Program-made: the position numbers and the translations under genes
In this document: piece by piece, positions 1 to 7,228 of the stretch
Numbering within the stretch: position 1 is the stretch's first letter
Layout: each line of letters begins with the position of its first letter
The notes under the pieces: generated by a model
Told to the model about the DNA's origin: nothing
What the model saw: only the letters and a program-made list of their open reading frames with translations
The model's database searches: none
Assembly (NCBI GenBank): GCA_051000345.1
Contig: JBPCOJ010000137.1
Coordinates: 1-22,492, forward strand
Source: JBHENC01 sp051000345
Lineage (GTDB): Bacteria; Acidobacteriota; Blastocatellia; Pyrinomonadales; Pyrinomonadaceae
Reading direction: 5' to 3'
DNA: 22,492 nucleotides

Positions 1-208
1 TCATGCGTCGCACGCCGTAGAATGGGTAGCGCGTGTATTGCTCATCGAGCAGCCGCATCAGTAACAGGTTCTCGACCGTCTCGGCGCGCCGCGCGTAATA
101 CAGGTGAGACCGGTTCACTCCTAATAACTGACATTGCCGCCTGACGCTAAGCTGCTGATGTGTCGGTTCGATTAACTCGCGCTTTCCCTCAGGCGAGGAA
201 TCCAGCTT
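1..208 (-). CDS. IS3-family transposase OrfB, 5' part, truncated by window edge
   Basis: On the minus strand a second frame opens right at the nine-A run and reads KKKLDSSPEGKRELIEP, then SVRRQCQLLGVNRSHLYY, then LMRLLDEQYTRYPFYG to the window edge. This is the standard beginning of the IS3-family DDE transposase (helix-turn-helix N-terminal part and the start of the HTH_21/rve region). The catalytic DDE residues would be outside the window. An in-frame TGA lies just upstream of the A run and no ATG precedes the conserved part, so the frame must be entered from orfA. Its frame is +1 (equivalently -2) to orfA, not the -1 used by classical IS3 frameshifting. Confidence 0.75.
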
Positions 209-479
209 TTTTTTTCAACCAGTCTAACTCGACTTTGAGTTGACCGATCTGCTGGTAGAGTTGGGCACGGAGTTCTTCGTCCGCGTGCGCCTCACGCGCC
301 CGCGCCGCCGAAAACGAATCGGGAATTGCTGCGAGTGCCTGTTTCTTCCACTGCGTGACTTGGTTAGGATGGACGCTATAAGTGGAAGCAATCTCATTGA
401 TTGTCTGGTGACCTTTAATGGCTGCTAAGGCGACCTTTGCTTTGAAGTCGGCGCTGTAAATCTTTCGCTGTTTGCTCAT
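189..479 (-). CDS. IS3-family transposase OrfA (HTH protein)
   Basis: This 96-residue DNA-binding subunit of an IS3-family transposase recognises the element ends. Residues about 5-55 form the HTH_Tnp_1 helix-turn-helix (YSADFKAKVALAAIKG, then SVHPNQVTQWKKQ). Residues about 65-92 are the leucine-zipper-like helix (LYQQIGQLKVELDWLKKK) through which OrfA dimerises. The ATG is preceded by GGGAGC at a workable distance. The frame ends in AGFLA-stop directly after a run of nine A (207-215 on the plus strand as T). In related elements the sequence after DWLKKK continues into OrfB, so the stop here reflects a frame break or a slippage site. Confidence 0.9.
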   Translation of the reverse strand: MSKQRKIYSADFKAKVALAAIKGHQTINEIASTYSVHPNQVTQWKKQALAAIPDSFSAARAREAHADEELRAQLYQQIGQLKVELDWLKKKAGFLA

Positions 480-542
480 CTAGTGCTCCCAGTTGAGCAA
501 CGAGTTTACCACCTTAGTTGCCGGTCTGAATTTTGGGGAGCA

Positions 543-667
543 TTATACTCGCGGTGGCCCCTACAATTACTCCGGCGTCGGTCACATCCATTTGCAACTC
601 GCTATAAATACTTGCACCGCCTTCTGTTTGTAACTGCAGGGTAAGTTGAAAGTCTCTTCGTAAAAGA
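543..667. other. Intergenic stretch beside the IS, possible remnant
   Basis: No gene can be supported here. A frame on the minus strand stays open from the terminator to the IS end (it contains FQLTLQLQTEGGASIY) but has no start codon or ribosome site and no family I recognise. The 13-mer gcccctacaatta at 557-569 recurs at 19193-19205 next to a palindromic repeat, which suggests that at least the part next to the IS is repeat-derived and not coding. Confidence 0.35.
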
Positions 668-704
668 AAAGCCTGCGCGAAGTGTCTAGCTTCGGGCAGG
701 CTTT
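668..704 (-). terminator. Rho-independent terminator of the 66-residue secreted protein gene
   Basis: The two arms 668-682 and 690-704 pair as AAAGCCTGC(C)CGAAG with CTTCG(C)GCAGGCTTT around a 7-nt loop. One C/C mismatch interrupts the stem. On the minus strand the hairpin is followed by a T-rich run (TTTTCTTTT), as expected for termination of the minus-strand gene that ends at 762. Confidence 0.8.
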
Positions 705-761
705 AGTGTTGAAAGAGTCTCGTCGCAGCGGTTCTCGAATAGCGTTGTTGTAGTCGCTGCC

Positions 762-962
762 TCAGGGCTTTCCCCGCTTGTCATCCTTTTTCTTGTCGTC
801 CTGATTGTTTGACGGCGGCGGGTCTTTCTTTTGCGGAACAACGACCACCGGCGGCTTGTCCTTCGGCGGCGGTTTTTGATTATCGCGGTTTTGCGCAAAC
901 ACACCAATCGCCAGCAGGCAAAGCATCGCGGCGGCTGTTAATATTCGCTTTAAGTTATTCAT
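762..962 (-). CDS. Small secreted Pro/Lys-rich protein, unknown function
   Basis: This 66-residue protein has a clear Sec signal peptide: a basic start (MNNLKR), a hydrophobic core (AAAMLCLLAIGV) and an AxA-type end (VFA|QNRDN), leaving a mature peptide of only about 42 residues. The mature part is disordered-looking and of low complexity, made of Pro, Lys and Asp (KPPPKDKPPVVVVPQKKDPPP, then DDKKKDDKRGKP). The start is chosen at the ATG at 962 because a good Shine-Dalgarno (GAGGAGGAA) lies just upstream and the signal peptide begins there; the longer frame upstream to 1088 is not needed. A terminator follows, so it is probably monocistronic. I recall similar short secreted proteins in Acidobacteriota, but no function is known to me. 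Confidence 0.75.
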   Translation of the reverse strand: MNNLKRILTAAAMLCLLAIGVFAQNRDNQKPPPKDKPPVVVVPQKKDPPPSNNQDDKKKDDKRGKP

Positions 963-1182
963 ATTACCGACTTCCTCCTCATGCTCTGATTTACATGAGC
1001 GCGCAATAGGAGGGAGATAAAACGCGCTACTAACGCAATTCAGCAAGCCTGATGCCACGCACCGCGAACGCATTTTCCAGCCAAACAAGCCTTATTTACC
1101 ATAACAAACGCACGCTTTACGTTTTCGTCGCACCGTATCGTGCAGCTTTTAGGATGCCCCGAAACAGCGTTTTCGTTGCATG

Positions 1183-3441
1183 TTAGCGTCTGGCCGTGAC
1201 GCGTAGACTGCCTACGTTGCCGCTGGCGTCGAAGGCGCGCAGTGAAATTGTGTGTTCGCCCGCGCCCGTCACGGGCAATTCCAGCGTGTAGCGTTCACGC
1301 GGGCTATCTGCGATGCCGTCATCCGGGAACACAGCGCGCCATGCGGAGCCGTCAATGCTTACGTCTGCGCGCTTGATTCTGCCCGTCGCGTCTTCCACCT
1401 CAAACTGCACGTGTGCTTGATCGCCGACAATGCGCGCATCCACCGCGCCGCGCACGACCGGTGGCGTGTTGTCTATCTCGACAGGCTCGCTCAAGCGTTC
1501 GCCCGCGAGGGCTTGTCCCGCAGGATTATCGGGCGCGTCGGACGCGACGATGTTGAAGATGTAACGCCCGTCGGCGAGCGCCGCGCCGTCCACCGTATAA
1601 AAATTATCGCGCAGCTTATCCTTCAACAACCGAAACGTGCTTTCGTTCAAAGAGCGATAGTAAACGGAGTATTCCAGCGTGTCGTTGTTGCGGTCTTCGG
1701 CCTGCCATTGCAGAGCGCGCGCGCCGCGTTGATAGAGTCTGCGCGGCGGCACTTGCACGGCGGGCGCAAACAGCGTCGGATCAAGCCCGGAAGATTCGAC
1801 GTTCGGATCGACTTGTATTTGCAGAGCGGGCTGCAAACCGACGCCGACAGGCAAAGCCGTGATCGACAAAACTTCCGGCGCGACGTTGCGCGGCAAATAC
1901 GCGACGCTCACATTCTCCAGCCGCGCCGCTGCGTTTTCCAACGCATTATTTGTTCCAGCGACATTAGCAGAACCGCGCCGCAAGGTAGCGCGCCACTGTA
2001 GAAAACGCGCGCGCGGGCTTGTAACCTGCGCGCCCGCAGGAGCCGTGTAGGGCGCGCTCCAACCGCTCCACGTCGCGTCCGGGCGCTCCGTGTTGCCTGT
2101 GCGCGTTTGCAGTTGCACAAGGCCGTTGCCGCGCCACCAGATACGCCCCCACGATGCGACGAGCTTGGCATCGCGCACGACGGATTCGTATGTTCCTTCG
2201 CTCGCTGGTTCGGAATTAAAACGAAAGAGCTTGCCCGCGTTGCTAGACGCCGCGAACACGTCTTGCCCGCGCGCGGCAAAAGCCGAAATCTGCCCTTCCG
2301 TTGATTGCAGCAAAAGCGTCGCGCGCCCGTCGTTCGTCACGGAATAAACTCTGCCTTTGTCCGACGTTCCGATTAAAACGCGATTCGTCTGCGGCGCAAA
2401 CGCCAACGCAAAAGCGTTGATCGAACTCGAACTCCACAGCACGTCCGTGCCGCCGTCCGGTTGAATGCGAAAGACCGCACTGCGTGCGCTCGATAAATCT
2501 GCGCGTCCTGAACGCGTGGTCGCGGGCTGCGACTGCCCCGCCGCGCCGCTTTCGTCCAACGCCACAACGGTCACGCCGCCCGCAGAACTTCCGTCGGATG
2601 ATGTCGCAGATGAAGCGGCGGGAGCGGGTGTTCCGCCGCGCGTGCCGGAAGCCGCATCGCTCAAGGCAAGCGCATAGATAGAGCCGTCCGGCGCGGGCGC
2701 AAGCGCGTGTATCTCTCGCAAGGATGAATCATAAAGAGCGAACGCTTTGCCGTCTGGAGCAATGCGCAAAACGAGGCCGCCCGGATCAGTGCCTGCGATT
2801 AAATCGCCGCTCGCGCTCACTGCGAGAGAAATCACATGCGTCTGCGTCGTGTCGATCAAGAGCGAGGCTTCGGGCTTCGCGCCGCCTGCGCGCACGCGGT
2901 ACAGCTTTCCTTTGTCGCCTGTGCCGACGCAGAGCGCGCCGTCCGGCATTATCGCCAGCGACCAGATATATTTTTCCTTCGGCTCGAAATAAACCTCCGC
3001 GCGATTCGCCTGCGCGTCAATGCGATAAACTTTACCGTCCGGCGAAGTGCCTGCGAAGATCGCTCCGTCGCGCGCAACTGCGAGCGCCGTCACATCGAGT
3101 TCCGGCGCATCATAAACGAGCGCGCCCTTGCCGTCCGGCGTCACGCGATAAACGCGCCCGTCGTGACCCGTGCCTAAATACACATTGCCCGCCACATCGG
3201 CGGCGCTCGACCAAACGTAAGGCTGCTCCGTATTGAAGACTTGGGAAAACTTCGGCGCGAGAATCAGTGCGCCCGTGTCCGTGACGGAGACGCCGCGCGC
3301 ATCGCCGCGCAGTATCTCTTCGCGCGAATTCGTTTCCCAGATCGCAGGCTCGCTTGCCGCAACCGAGACAGAAAAGAAAACCGTGATTAAAAAAAGTGTA
3401 ATTAAGTTAGTGGTATGCTTGACGAGTTTCTTATTTAACAT
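1183..3441 (-). CDS. Secreted seven-repeat beta-propeller protein with Ig-like C-terminus
   Basis: This 752-residue exported protein has an N-terminal signal sequence (residues about 12-29, FLITVFFSVSVAAS). Residues about 40-420 carry repeated blade motifs of the form DG-[RK]-V-Y-R-[VI]-x-PDGK (DGRVYRVTPDGKG, DGKVYRIDAQ, KGKLYRVRAGG, LVLRIAPDGK, VFRIQPDGG, KGRVYSVTNDGR, AGKLFRF), seven in all, as in seven-bladed propellers. A Ser/Gly/Ala-rich insert of about 50 residues interrupts blade five. After that come a WSGWSAPY/FLQWRATL segment (carbohydrate-module-like), a fibronectin-like stretch (YSVYYRSLNEST) and a final Ig-like stretch after DNTPPVV. It probably acts at the cell surface or in the periplasm; no catalytic motif is visible and the ligand is unknown. 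The ATG at 3441 is preferred to the TTG one codon earlier. The Shine-Dalgarno is weak. Confidence 0.85.
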   Translation of the reverse strand: MLNKKLVKHTTNLITLFLITVFFSVSVAASEPAIWETNSREEILRGDARGVSVTDTGALILAPKFSQVFNTEQPYVWSSAADVAGNVYLGTGHDGRVYRVTPDGKGALVYDAPELDVTALAVARDGAIFAGTSPDGKVYRIDAQANRAEVYFEPKEKYIWSLAIMPDGALCVGTGDKGKLYRVRAGGAKPEASLLIDTTQTHVISLAVSASGDLIAGTDPGGLVLRIAPDGKAFALYDSSLREIHALAPAPDGSIYALALSDAASGTRGGTPAPAASSATSSDGSSAGGVTVVALDESGAAGQSQPATTRSGRADLSSARSAVFRIQPDGGTDVLWSSSSINAFALAFAPQTNRVLIGTSDKGRVYSVTNDGRATLLLQSTEGQISAFAARGQDVFAASSNAGKLFRFNSEPASEGTYESVVRDAKLVASWGRIWWRGNGLVQLQTRTGNTERPDATWSGWSAPYTAPAGAQVTSPRARFLQWRATLRRGSANVAGTNNALENAAARLENVSVAYLPRNVAPEVLSITALPVGVGLQPALQIQVDPNVESSGLDPTLFAPAVQVPPRRLYQRGARALQWQAEDRNNDTLEYSVYYRSLNESTFRLLKDKLRDNFYTVDGAALADGRYIFNIVASDAPDNPAGQALAGERLSEPVEIDNTPPVVRGAVDARIVGDQAHVQFEVEDATGRIKRADVSIDGSAWRAVFPDDGIADSPRERYTLELPVTGAGEHTISLRAFDASGNVGSLRVTARR

Positions 3442-3570
3442 CAATGAAAGTTTACCGCATTCGTCGGCGCGCGGTCACGTCTTAGCTCGACTTTATCCAT
3501 TTTGATCTTTGAACAATAAGCGAAAGGCAGCGTAAGCTGGCTGACCAACTCTGCCATGAGAGGTCACTTT

Positions 3571-3729
3571 ATGCTCACGCTGCCCTTCGCACTGACGAAC
3601 CTGATTGTAGGCTTTGCACCACTGTTTTCCAAGCCGGTCTGGAAACACGTTCAAGTCCTGCTCGTCGGTGCCATGTTGGCGCAGCGGCTTAGAGCGGAAT
3701 ATTTCGGCTCGAAAAAGGGAGTAAGATGA
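3571..3729 (+). pseudogene. Truncated IS4/IS701-like transposase start fused to a toxin tail
   Basis: This 52-residue frame begins MLTLPFALTNLIVGFAPLFS and continues KPVWKHVQVLLVGAMLA. That is the familiar N-terminus of DDE transposases of the IS4/IS701 type, which normally run on as APGKRTVTA and exceed 350 residues. Here homology stops at LA and the frame continues QRLRAEYFGSKKGVR-stop. That tail resembles the C-terminus of HigB/RelE-type toxins encoded just upstream of the kind of antitoxin found next, and its stop overlaps the antitoxin ATG (ATGA). The simplest reading is an IS insertion plus deletion that removed most of both genes. The transposase part is fairly sure; the toxin part rests on 15 residues plus position. 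Confidence 0.6.
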
Positions 3730-3911
3730 ATAAGAAGGAAGCCATCAGAAACGCTAAAAACTTTGACGAAATTTTAGACGTTCAATACGGGAAAATCGGA
3801 ACGAAAAAGCGCGACGAGTTTGAACTGAAAGCGCAGTATTTCGTCATCAGCGAAACGTTGAAAGAAGCGCGGCGAGTTTGCTTTCGTCCGGCATCTTTTT
3901 TATTTTTATAA
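3726..3911 (+). pseudogene. Truncated XRE/HigA-type antitoxin
   Basis: This frame starts MNKKEAIRNAKNFDEILD and has YGKIGTKKRDEFELKAQ, then FVISETLKEARR. This is the N-terminal region of a HigA-like antitoxin family that continues in intact members with an XRE helix-turn-helix (TQEQLA, then KKSYISRIENG). Here the helix-turn-helix is missing: after LKEARR the frame goes into VCFRPASFLFL and stops, in sequence that is A/T-rich and unrelated. The product of 61 residues could not bind DNA in the usual way. A GGGAGTAAG just upstream could still drive translation. The ATGA overlap with the preceding stop preserves the toxin-antitoxin operon layout. Confidence 0.6.
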
Positions 3912-4011
3912 GTAGTTAACAGGAATTTGCCACCGGGCTATTTGCCTTCACTTTTTGCCTGTATCTTGTAGCCTCATGCCGGACAAATACAGCGCCTTGT
4001 GTATTTTCCCG

Positions 4012-4041
4012 TTGACTGCTTAAAGTAGCTTCTGATAGTAT
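4012..4041 (+). promoter_or_regulatory. Candidate sigma-70 promoter of the zinc-ribbon/RDD gene
   Basis: TTGACT (4012-4017) and TAGTAT (4036-4041) are 18 bases apart, with a TG one base upstream of the -10 (extended -10 form). This leaves a leader of about 90 bases before the ATG at 4136, where a GGAGG ribosome site is found. It was identified by eye from consensus. Confidence 0.5.
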
Positions 4042-4135
4042 CCGGCGCGAATCCATACGGGGCTTGGGTTTAGTTGATTCGACCCGCCGCCCAAACTTTT
4101 AATTTCAAATTGTTCCTGTCGGAGGCATTTTCACT

Positions 4136-5527
4136 ATGCAGTGTCCTGCGTGCCGCGTCGTTTACTCGAATGGTTTAGAGCTTTGTCCGAGATGCAAAAC
4201 GCCTGCCGCCAAAGTTCCCGAACCTGAACCGCGCCGCATTGAAGCATCTATAGCGCCGCCCGTCGCTTCGTCACCGCTGCCGCAAGTGCAAGCGAACGCC
4301 GCCGAACAAAGCGCCGACAGCAAGGCTAATGTTGGCGACTCTTCGATAGCTGACAGCGTTCAAAAAGAAACTAAGGCAGCCAGCGCAAACACTAAAACCG
4401 CTGCCTCCACGCTCATTGAATTTCCCGGAGCAGGCCGCGCCTCCCGCCCGCAGTGGCGCAAGGACTTGACCGAGCGCGTGCGTGAAATTCAAGAGCGGCG
4501 CGCCCGCGAAGCGACGCACGAAAATCAACATGCCGCACACGAAAGTTTACAATCCTACGTCGAAACGCCGCGTCCATCACAGAACCCGCAAACTACCGCA
4601 TCTGCAAATTTATCGCCCGACGCGCCGGAAAAACTGCCGTCCACGCTCGGCCTTGTGCCTTCATCGACTGACAATGCGCCGGTCAATCCGTTGGTGGTTG
4701 CCGCGCTGCGCCGCATCGAACGCGCGCGGCAGTCGGTTCCGTCGTCCAACACGCAAACACGCGCGCGGTCTTCGATGAGCAACGCCGCGACAGCGACGGC
4801 AGTCGCACGCGTCCAAGAAGAGCATTACCAAACGGAAGCAGAGTTGCAGGCTTCTGCGTCTGTGCAGCTTCCCGAACCCACGCTTCTACCGCCCGTCGCC
4901 CATCCAATCGAGAGCGGGCAAGCGACAGTGGCGGAAACCGTTGCGCGAGCGCACAATCTGGTTGTCGTTCCGGCGCACTCGATCACGGAAGAAAAAGAAA
5001 ACTCAACGGCGACGGCAACTACAACGCCGCGACGCATTGTCACGGAAGTCGTTGACGATGCCTTGCTCACGCGTCTCGATGCGCAGCAGGTGGAAGCGCT
5101 TCATCATAAAGCCTTCGATCAAGAGCGCGCATCAGTGCAGGCACGTTTAATGAGCGGCGTCGCAGATGTTTTAGTCGTCGCCTTCGCTTCGACTCCCTTC
5201 GCCGCGATTATCGAATTAACGAACGGCAACTGGACGGACTTGCGCGTTGTCGCTTCGATGAGCGGCATCGTCGTGCTCGTGATGTTTTTATACTTGACGG
5301 CTTCGACGGCGTTTGCCGGACGAACATGGGGCATGTCGCTTGTTTCCCTGTGCGCCGTTGACATGAAAACGGGAGTGTTGCCGACGACGAAGCAAGCGCT
5401 GATACGCGCCTTTGTGTACATGCTTTCCCTTGCCGCCTGCGGGCTTGGACTTTTCTACGCGCTGTTTGATGCGGAAGGCCGCACAGCACACGATCATCTG
5501 TCCGGCACCATCGTAGTGCGCGATTAA
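4136..5527 (+). CDS. Zinc-ribbon / RDD-domain membrane protein
   Basis: This 463-residue protein has three parts. Residues 1-22 are a zinc ribbon with two CxxC knuckles (C3-C6 and C17-C20; CPACRVVY, then CPRCK). Residues about 25-330 are a long Ala/Ser/Pro/Thr-rich, probably disordered linker with two basic patches (KDLTERVREIQERRARE and VAALRRIERARQS). Residues about 335-463 are an RDD domain with an initial Arg (QERASVQARLMSG) and three hydrophobic segments (VADVLVVAFASTPFAAII, MSGIVVLVMFLYLTA, FVYMLSLAACGLGLFYALF), ending DHLSGTIVVRD. RDD proteins are inner-membrane proteins of mostly unknown role, some linked to ion or solute transport. The start is fixed by GGAGG at the right distance, and a terminator follows. 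Confidence 0.85.
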   Translation: MQCPACRVVYSNGLELCPRCKTPAAKVPEPEPRRIEASIAPPVASSPLPQVQANAAEQSADSKANVGDSSIADSVQKETKAASANTKTAASTLIEFPGAGRASRPQWRKDLTERVREIQERRAREATHENQHAAHESLQSYVETPRPSQNPQTTASANLSPDAPEKLPSTLGLVPSSTDNAPVNPLVVAALRRIERARQSVPSSNTQTRARSSMSNAATATAVARVQEEHYQTEAELQASASVQLPEPTLLPPVAHPIESGQATVAETVARAHNLVVVPAHSITEEKENSTATATTTPRRIVTEVVDDALLTRLDAQQVEALHHKAFDQERASVQARLMSGVADVLVVAFASTPFAAIIELTNGNWTDLRVVASMSGIVVLVMFLYLTASTAFAGRTWGMSLVSLCAVDMKTGVLPTTKQALIRAFVYMLSLAACGLGLFYALFDAEGRTAHDHLSGTIVVRD

Positions 5528-5550
5528 AACTCGCTGCTTGCTTGAACAGC

Positions 5551-5588
5551 AAAGGCTCTGCTTCCGAACAAAGAGGCAGAGCCTTTTT
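5551..5588 (+). terminator. Rho-independent terminator after the RDD gene
   Basis: AAAGGCTCTGC (5551-5561) pairs perfectly with GCAGAGCCTTT, with five T at the 3' side (5584-5588). It begins 23 bases after the stop codon of the RDD gene and separates it from the next gene. Confidence 0.9.
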
Positions 5589-5603
5589 CCCTTGCATTTG
5601 AAT

Positions 5604-5631
5604 TTGCCCGCCGCTGAAATTAACGTATGCT
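5604..5631 (+). promoter_or_regulatory. Possible promoter for a leaderless NFACT-family message
   Basis: TTGCCC (5604-5609) and TATGCT (5626-5631) are 16 bases apart. The ATG of the next gene begins only 10 bases after the -10 box, there is no Shine-Dalgarno, and the preceding gene is closed by a terminator. Transcription would therefore begin at or within a few bases of the ATG. The boxes are imperfect, so this is a moderate call. Confidence 0.35.
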
Positions 5632-5640
5632 TTTCCCCGA

Positions 5641-7113
5641 ATGAACGAGCAACTCATCAAGACTATCGCCGCCGAACTCGCGCACTCGTTGACGAACCGC
5701 AGCGCCGGTAGAATTTTTCAACTATCGCGGCTTTCAATCGCCATAGACTTTCACACGGGCGACAACCAATATTTATTCGTCTCCGTCGATCCCGCCACAG
5801 ACCCGCGTCTATACATCATCGAGCGCCGCCCGCGCGACATGGAGAAACAGGCAATCAACGATTCTTCGTTCGCATCGCTTCTGCGCAAATACATCGGCGG
5901 CGCGCAGCTAACAGCCGTCGCCAAAGACGAAAACGAACGCATCGTGCGCTTCCTCTTCACTACGCCGGATGCACTCGGCAACACACACGCGCGCACGATT
6001 ATCGCGCAACTCACGGGAGCAACCGCTAACCTACTGCTCGTTGATGAACACGATTACATCATAGACATGCTGCGCACGCCGCGCGGCGAAGGCGTACAAC
6101 AAATCGGCGACCAATACGAACCGCCGAAACTGTCCGTCAACATTTTCAAATCTCAAGCGGCCATCATGCCTTTCGATAAAGGCTCATACGCAACCGTCTC
6201 CGAAGCTGCCGACGTTTATTATCTAGCACGCGCCGCCGCCAAACAGTTTGACACGCGCGCCGCCGCACTCGCTCAAAAAACGAAAAAGCTCATTGCGCAA
6301 AAGGAAAAGCTTCAGCGCAGTTTGCAGCAGGACATCGCCATGCACGGCGACGCGGAAACACACAAACGCACGGGCGATTTGCTGCTCGCCAATCTTTCAA
6401 CAGCCGAACGGCGCGGCGCACAAGTGACGCTCACAGACTATTACGCCGAGGGCGAGCCGAGCATCGAAATTGAAGTCGATGAAAACTCGACGCTTCAGGA
6501 AGAAGCCGCGCGCCTTTTCACACGCTACGGCAAAGCCAAGCGAGCCGCGCGCGAAATCAGTGCGCGGCTCGTCGCGCTCGATGCGGAATTAGAAATATTG
6601 CGTGCGCGCGAAGCAGAGTTAAATGAAATCATCGGCGCGCGCGATGAAGCGGCACTCGAAGCATTCGATGTCGAAAAGAAAGACACTGAAAAGAAAGGGG
6701 GAAAGCAACGCCCGTCTCGCTCCACGAAAGCGCCCGCAAGCGTTGCGCGAGTGCGGCGTTATCGTTCTTCGGACGGCTATGAAATTCTCGTCGGGCGCGC
6801 CGCACGCGACAACGATGAATTAACCTTCCGCACCGCGCGCCCGTATGATTTATGGCTGCACGCCGCCGATTATCCCGGTTCGCACGTCGTCGTGCGCAAC
6901 CCTACGCGCAAGGGAATTCCGCACCGCACCATCATCGAAGCCGCAGAGTTGGCCGCTAATTTCAGCCAAGCGAGCGCCAACGCGAAAGTCGATGTTCATT
7001 ACACCCAAAGGAAATTCTTATCGAAGCCGAAGAACTCCGCGCCCGGCCTCGTGCGCATGTCCACCTTTCGCTCGCTCGCCGTCGAACCGCGCGAAATTCT
7101 CGAACGCATTTGA
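5641..7113 (+). CDS. rqcH: NFACT-family ribosome quality control protein (RqcH/FbpA-like)
   Basis: This 490-residue NFACT protein matches the family in length and order. The NFACT-N domain (about 1-200) begins with the typical helix ELAHSLTNRSAGRIFQL and contains LLLVDEHDYIIDMLRTPRGE. Two helical coiled-coil stretches follow (about 215-330, rich in Lys, Glu and Ala). A basic linker (about 345-385) leads into NFACT-R/DUF814 (about 388-480), with RRYRSSDGYEILVGR and the signature DLWLHAADYPGSHVVVRNP. Family members bind the 50S-peptidyl-tRNA complex and recruit Ala-tRNA to tag stalled chains. The DR pair that I recall as important in Bacillus RqcH (LDRIVEF) reads NERIVRF here (E99-R100). No Shine-Dalgarno is visible; leaderless translation is likely. 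The symbol is by family resemblance. Confidence 0.85.
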   Translation: MNEQLIKTIAAELAHSLTNRSAGRIFQLSRLSIAIDFHTGDNQYLFVSVDPATDPRLYIIERRPRDMEKQAINDSSFASLLRKYIGGAQLTAVAKDENERIVRFLFTTPDALGNTHARTIIAQLTGATANLLLVDEHDYIIDMLRTPRGEGVQQIGDQYEPPKLSVNIFKSQAAIMPFDKGSYATVSEAADVYYLARAAAKQFDTRAAALAQKTKKLIAQKEKLQRSLQQDIAMHGDAETHKRTGDLLLANLSTAERRGAQVTLTDYYAEGEPSIEIEVDENSTLQEEAARLFTRYGKAKRAAREISARLVALDAELEILRAREAELNEIIGARDEAALEAFDVEKKDTEKKGGKQRPSRSTKAPASVARVRRYRSSDGYEILVGRAARDNDELTFRTARPYDLWLHAADYPGSHVVVRNPTRKGIPHRTIIEAAELAANFSQASANAKVDVHYTQRKFLSKPKNSAPGLVRMSTFRSLAVEPREILERI

Positions 7114-7228
7114 TGCCCACAAGTTTTTATTTCTTCCCGCAAACTGCTTTTGCAAATCCCGCATACTTTCGCAATAGCCTTCCGGTAACCTCATCACCTT
7201 AATTCATAAAGGATTTTGTAAACATTAT

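Larger units (their letters stand above)
1..542 (-). mobile_element. IS3-family insertion sequence, partial (left side outside window)
   Basis: This is the orfA-side end of an IS3-family element that runs off the left edge. It holds a complete orfA and the beginning of orfB, both on the minus strand. The outer end is placed at about 542 because the minus strand begins there with TGCTCCCCAAAATTC, the 5'-TG plus C-rich form typical of IS3-family terminal repeats. The partner inverted repeat and the target duplication lie outside the window, so the exact end is inferred. The family call rests on the two ORFs and is firm. Confidence 0.8.
3442..4135. other. Decayed mobile-element/toxin-antitoxin scar and promoter region
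   Basis: These roughly 690 bases hold no intact gene that I can support. In order they contain the upstream region of the propeller gene (minus), a 5' transposase fragment (3571-3729), a truncated antitoxin (3726-3911), a short A/T-rich stretch, and the promoter and leader of the zinc-ribbon/RDD gene. A 9-bp inverted pair (gtccggcat near 3887, atgccggac near 3976) flanks the A/T-rich stretch. It could be the end of a lost element but is too short to be sure. Confidence 0.6.

Noticed and set aside
545..660. Open minus-strand frame (FQLTLQLQTEGGASIY region) as a disrupted surface-protein gene
   Set aside because: It has no start or ribosome site, it begins inside a terminator, and part of it overlaps a dispersed 13-mer. 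It could be chance, so it was listed only as an intergenic remnant.
963..1088. Longer N-terminal extension of the 66-residue secreted protein
   Set aside because: The internal ATG at 962 has a strong Shine-Dalgarno and starts a standard signal peptide; the extension would bury it.
1252..2001. Long plus-strand frame antisense to the propeller gene
   Set aside because: It is Arg/Ala-rich shadow coding from codon bias; the minus-strand product has signal peptide and repeats.
2724..3236. 170-residue Arg-rich plus-strand frame
   Set aside because: It is a shadow of the propeller gene with no domain, implausible composition and no start signal.
5208..5660. 150-residue minus-strand frame over the RDD gene end and terminator
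   Set aside because: It crosses a clear terminator and opposes a well-supported membrane domain.
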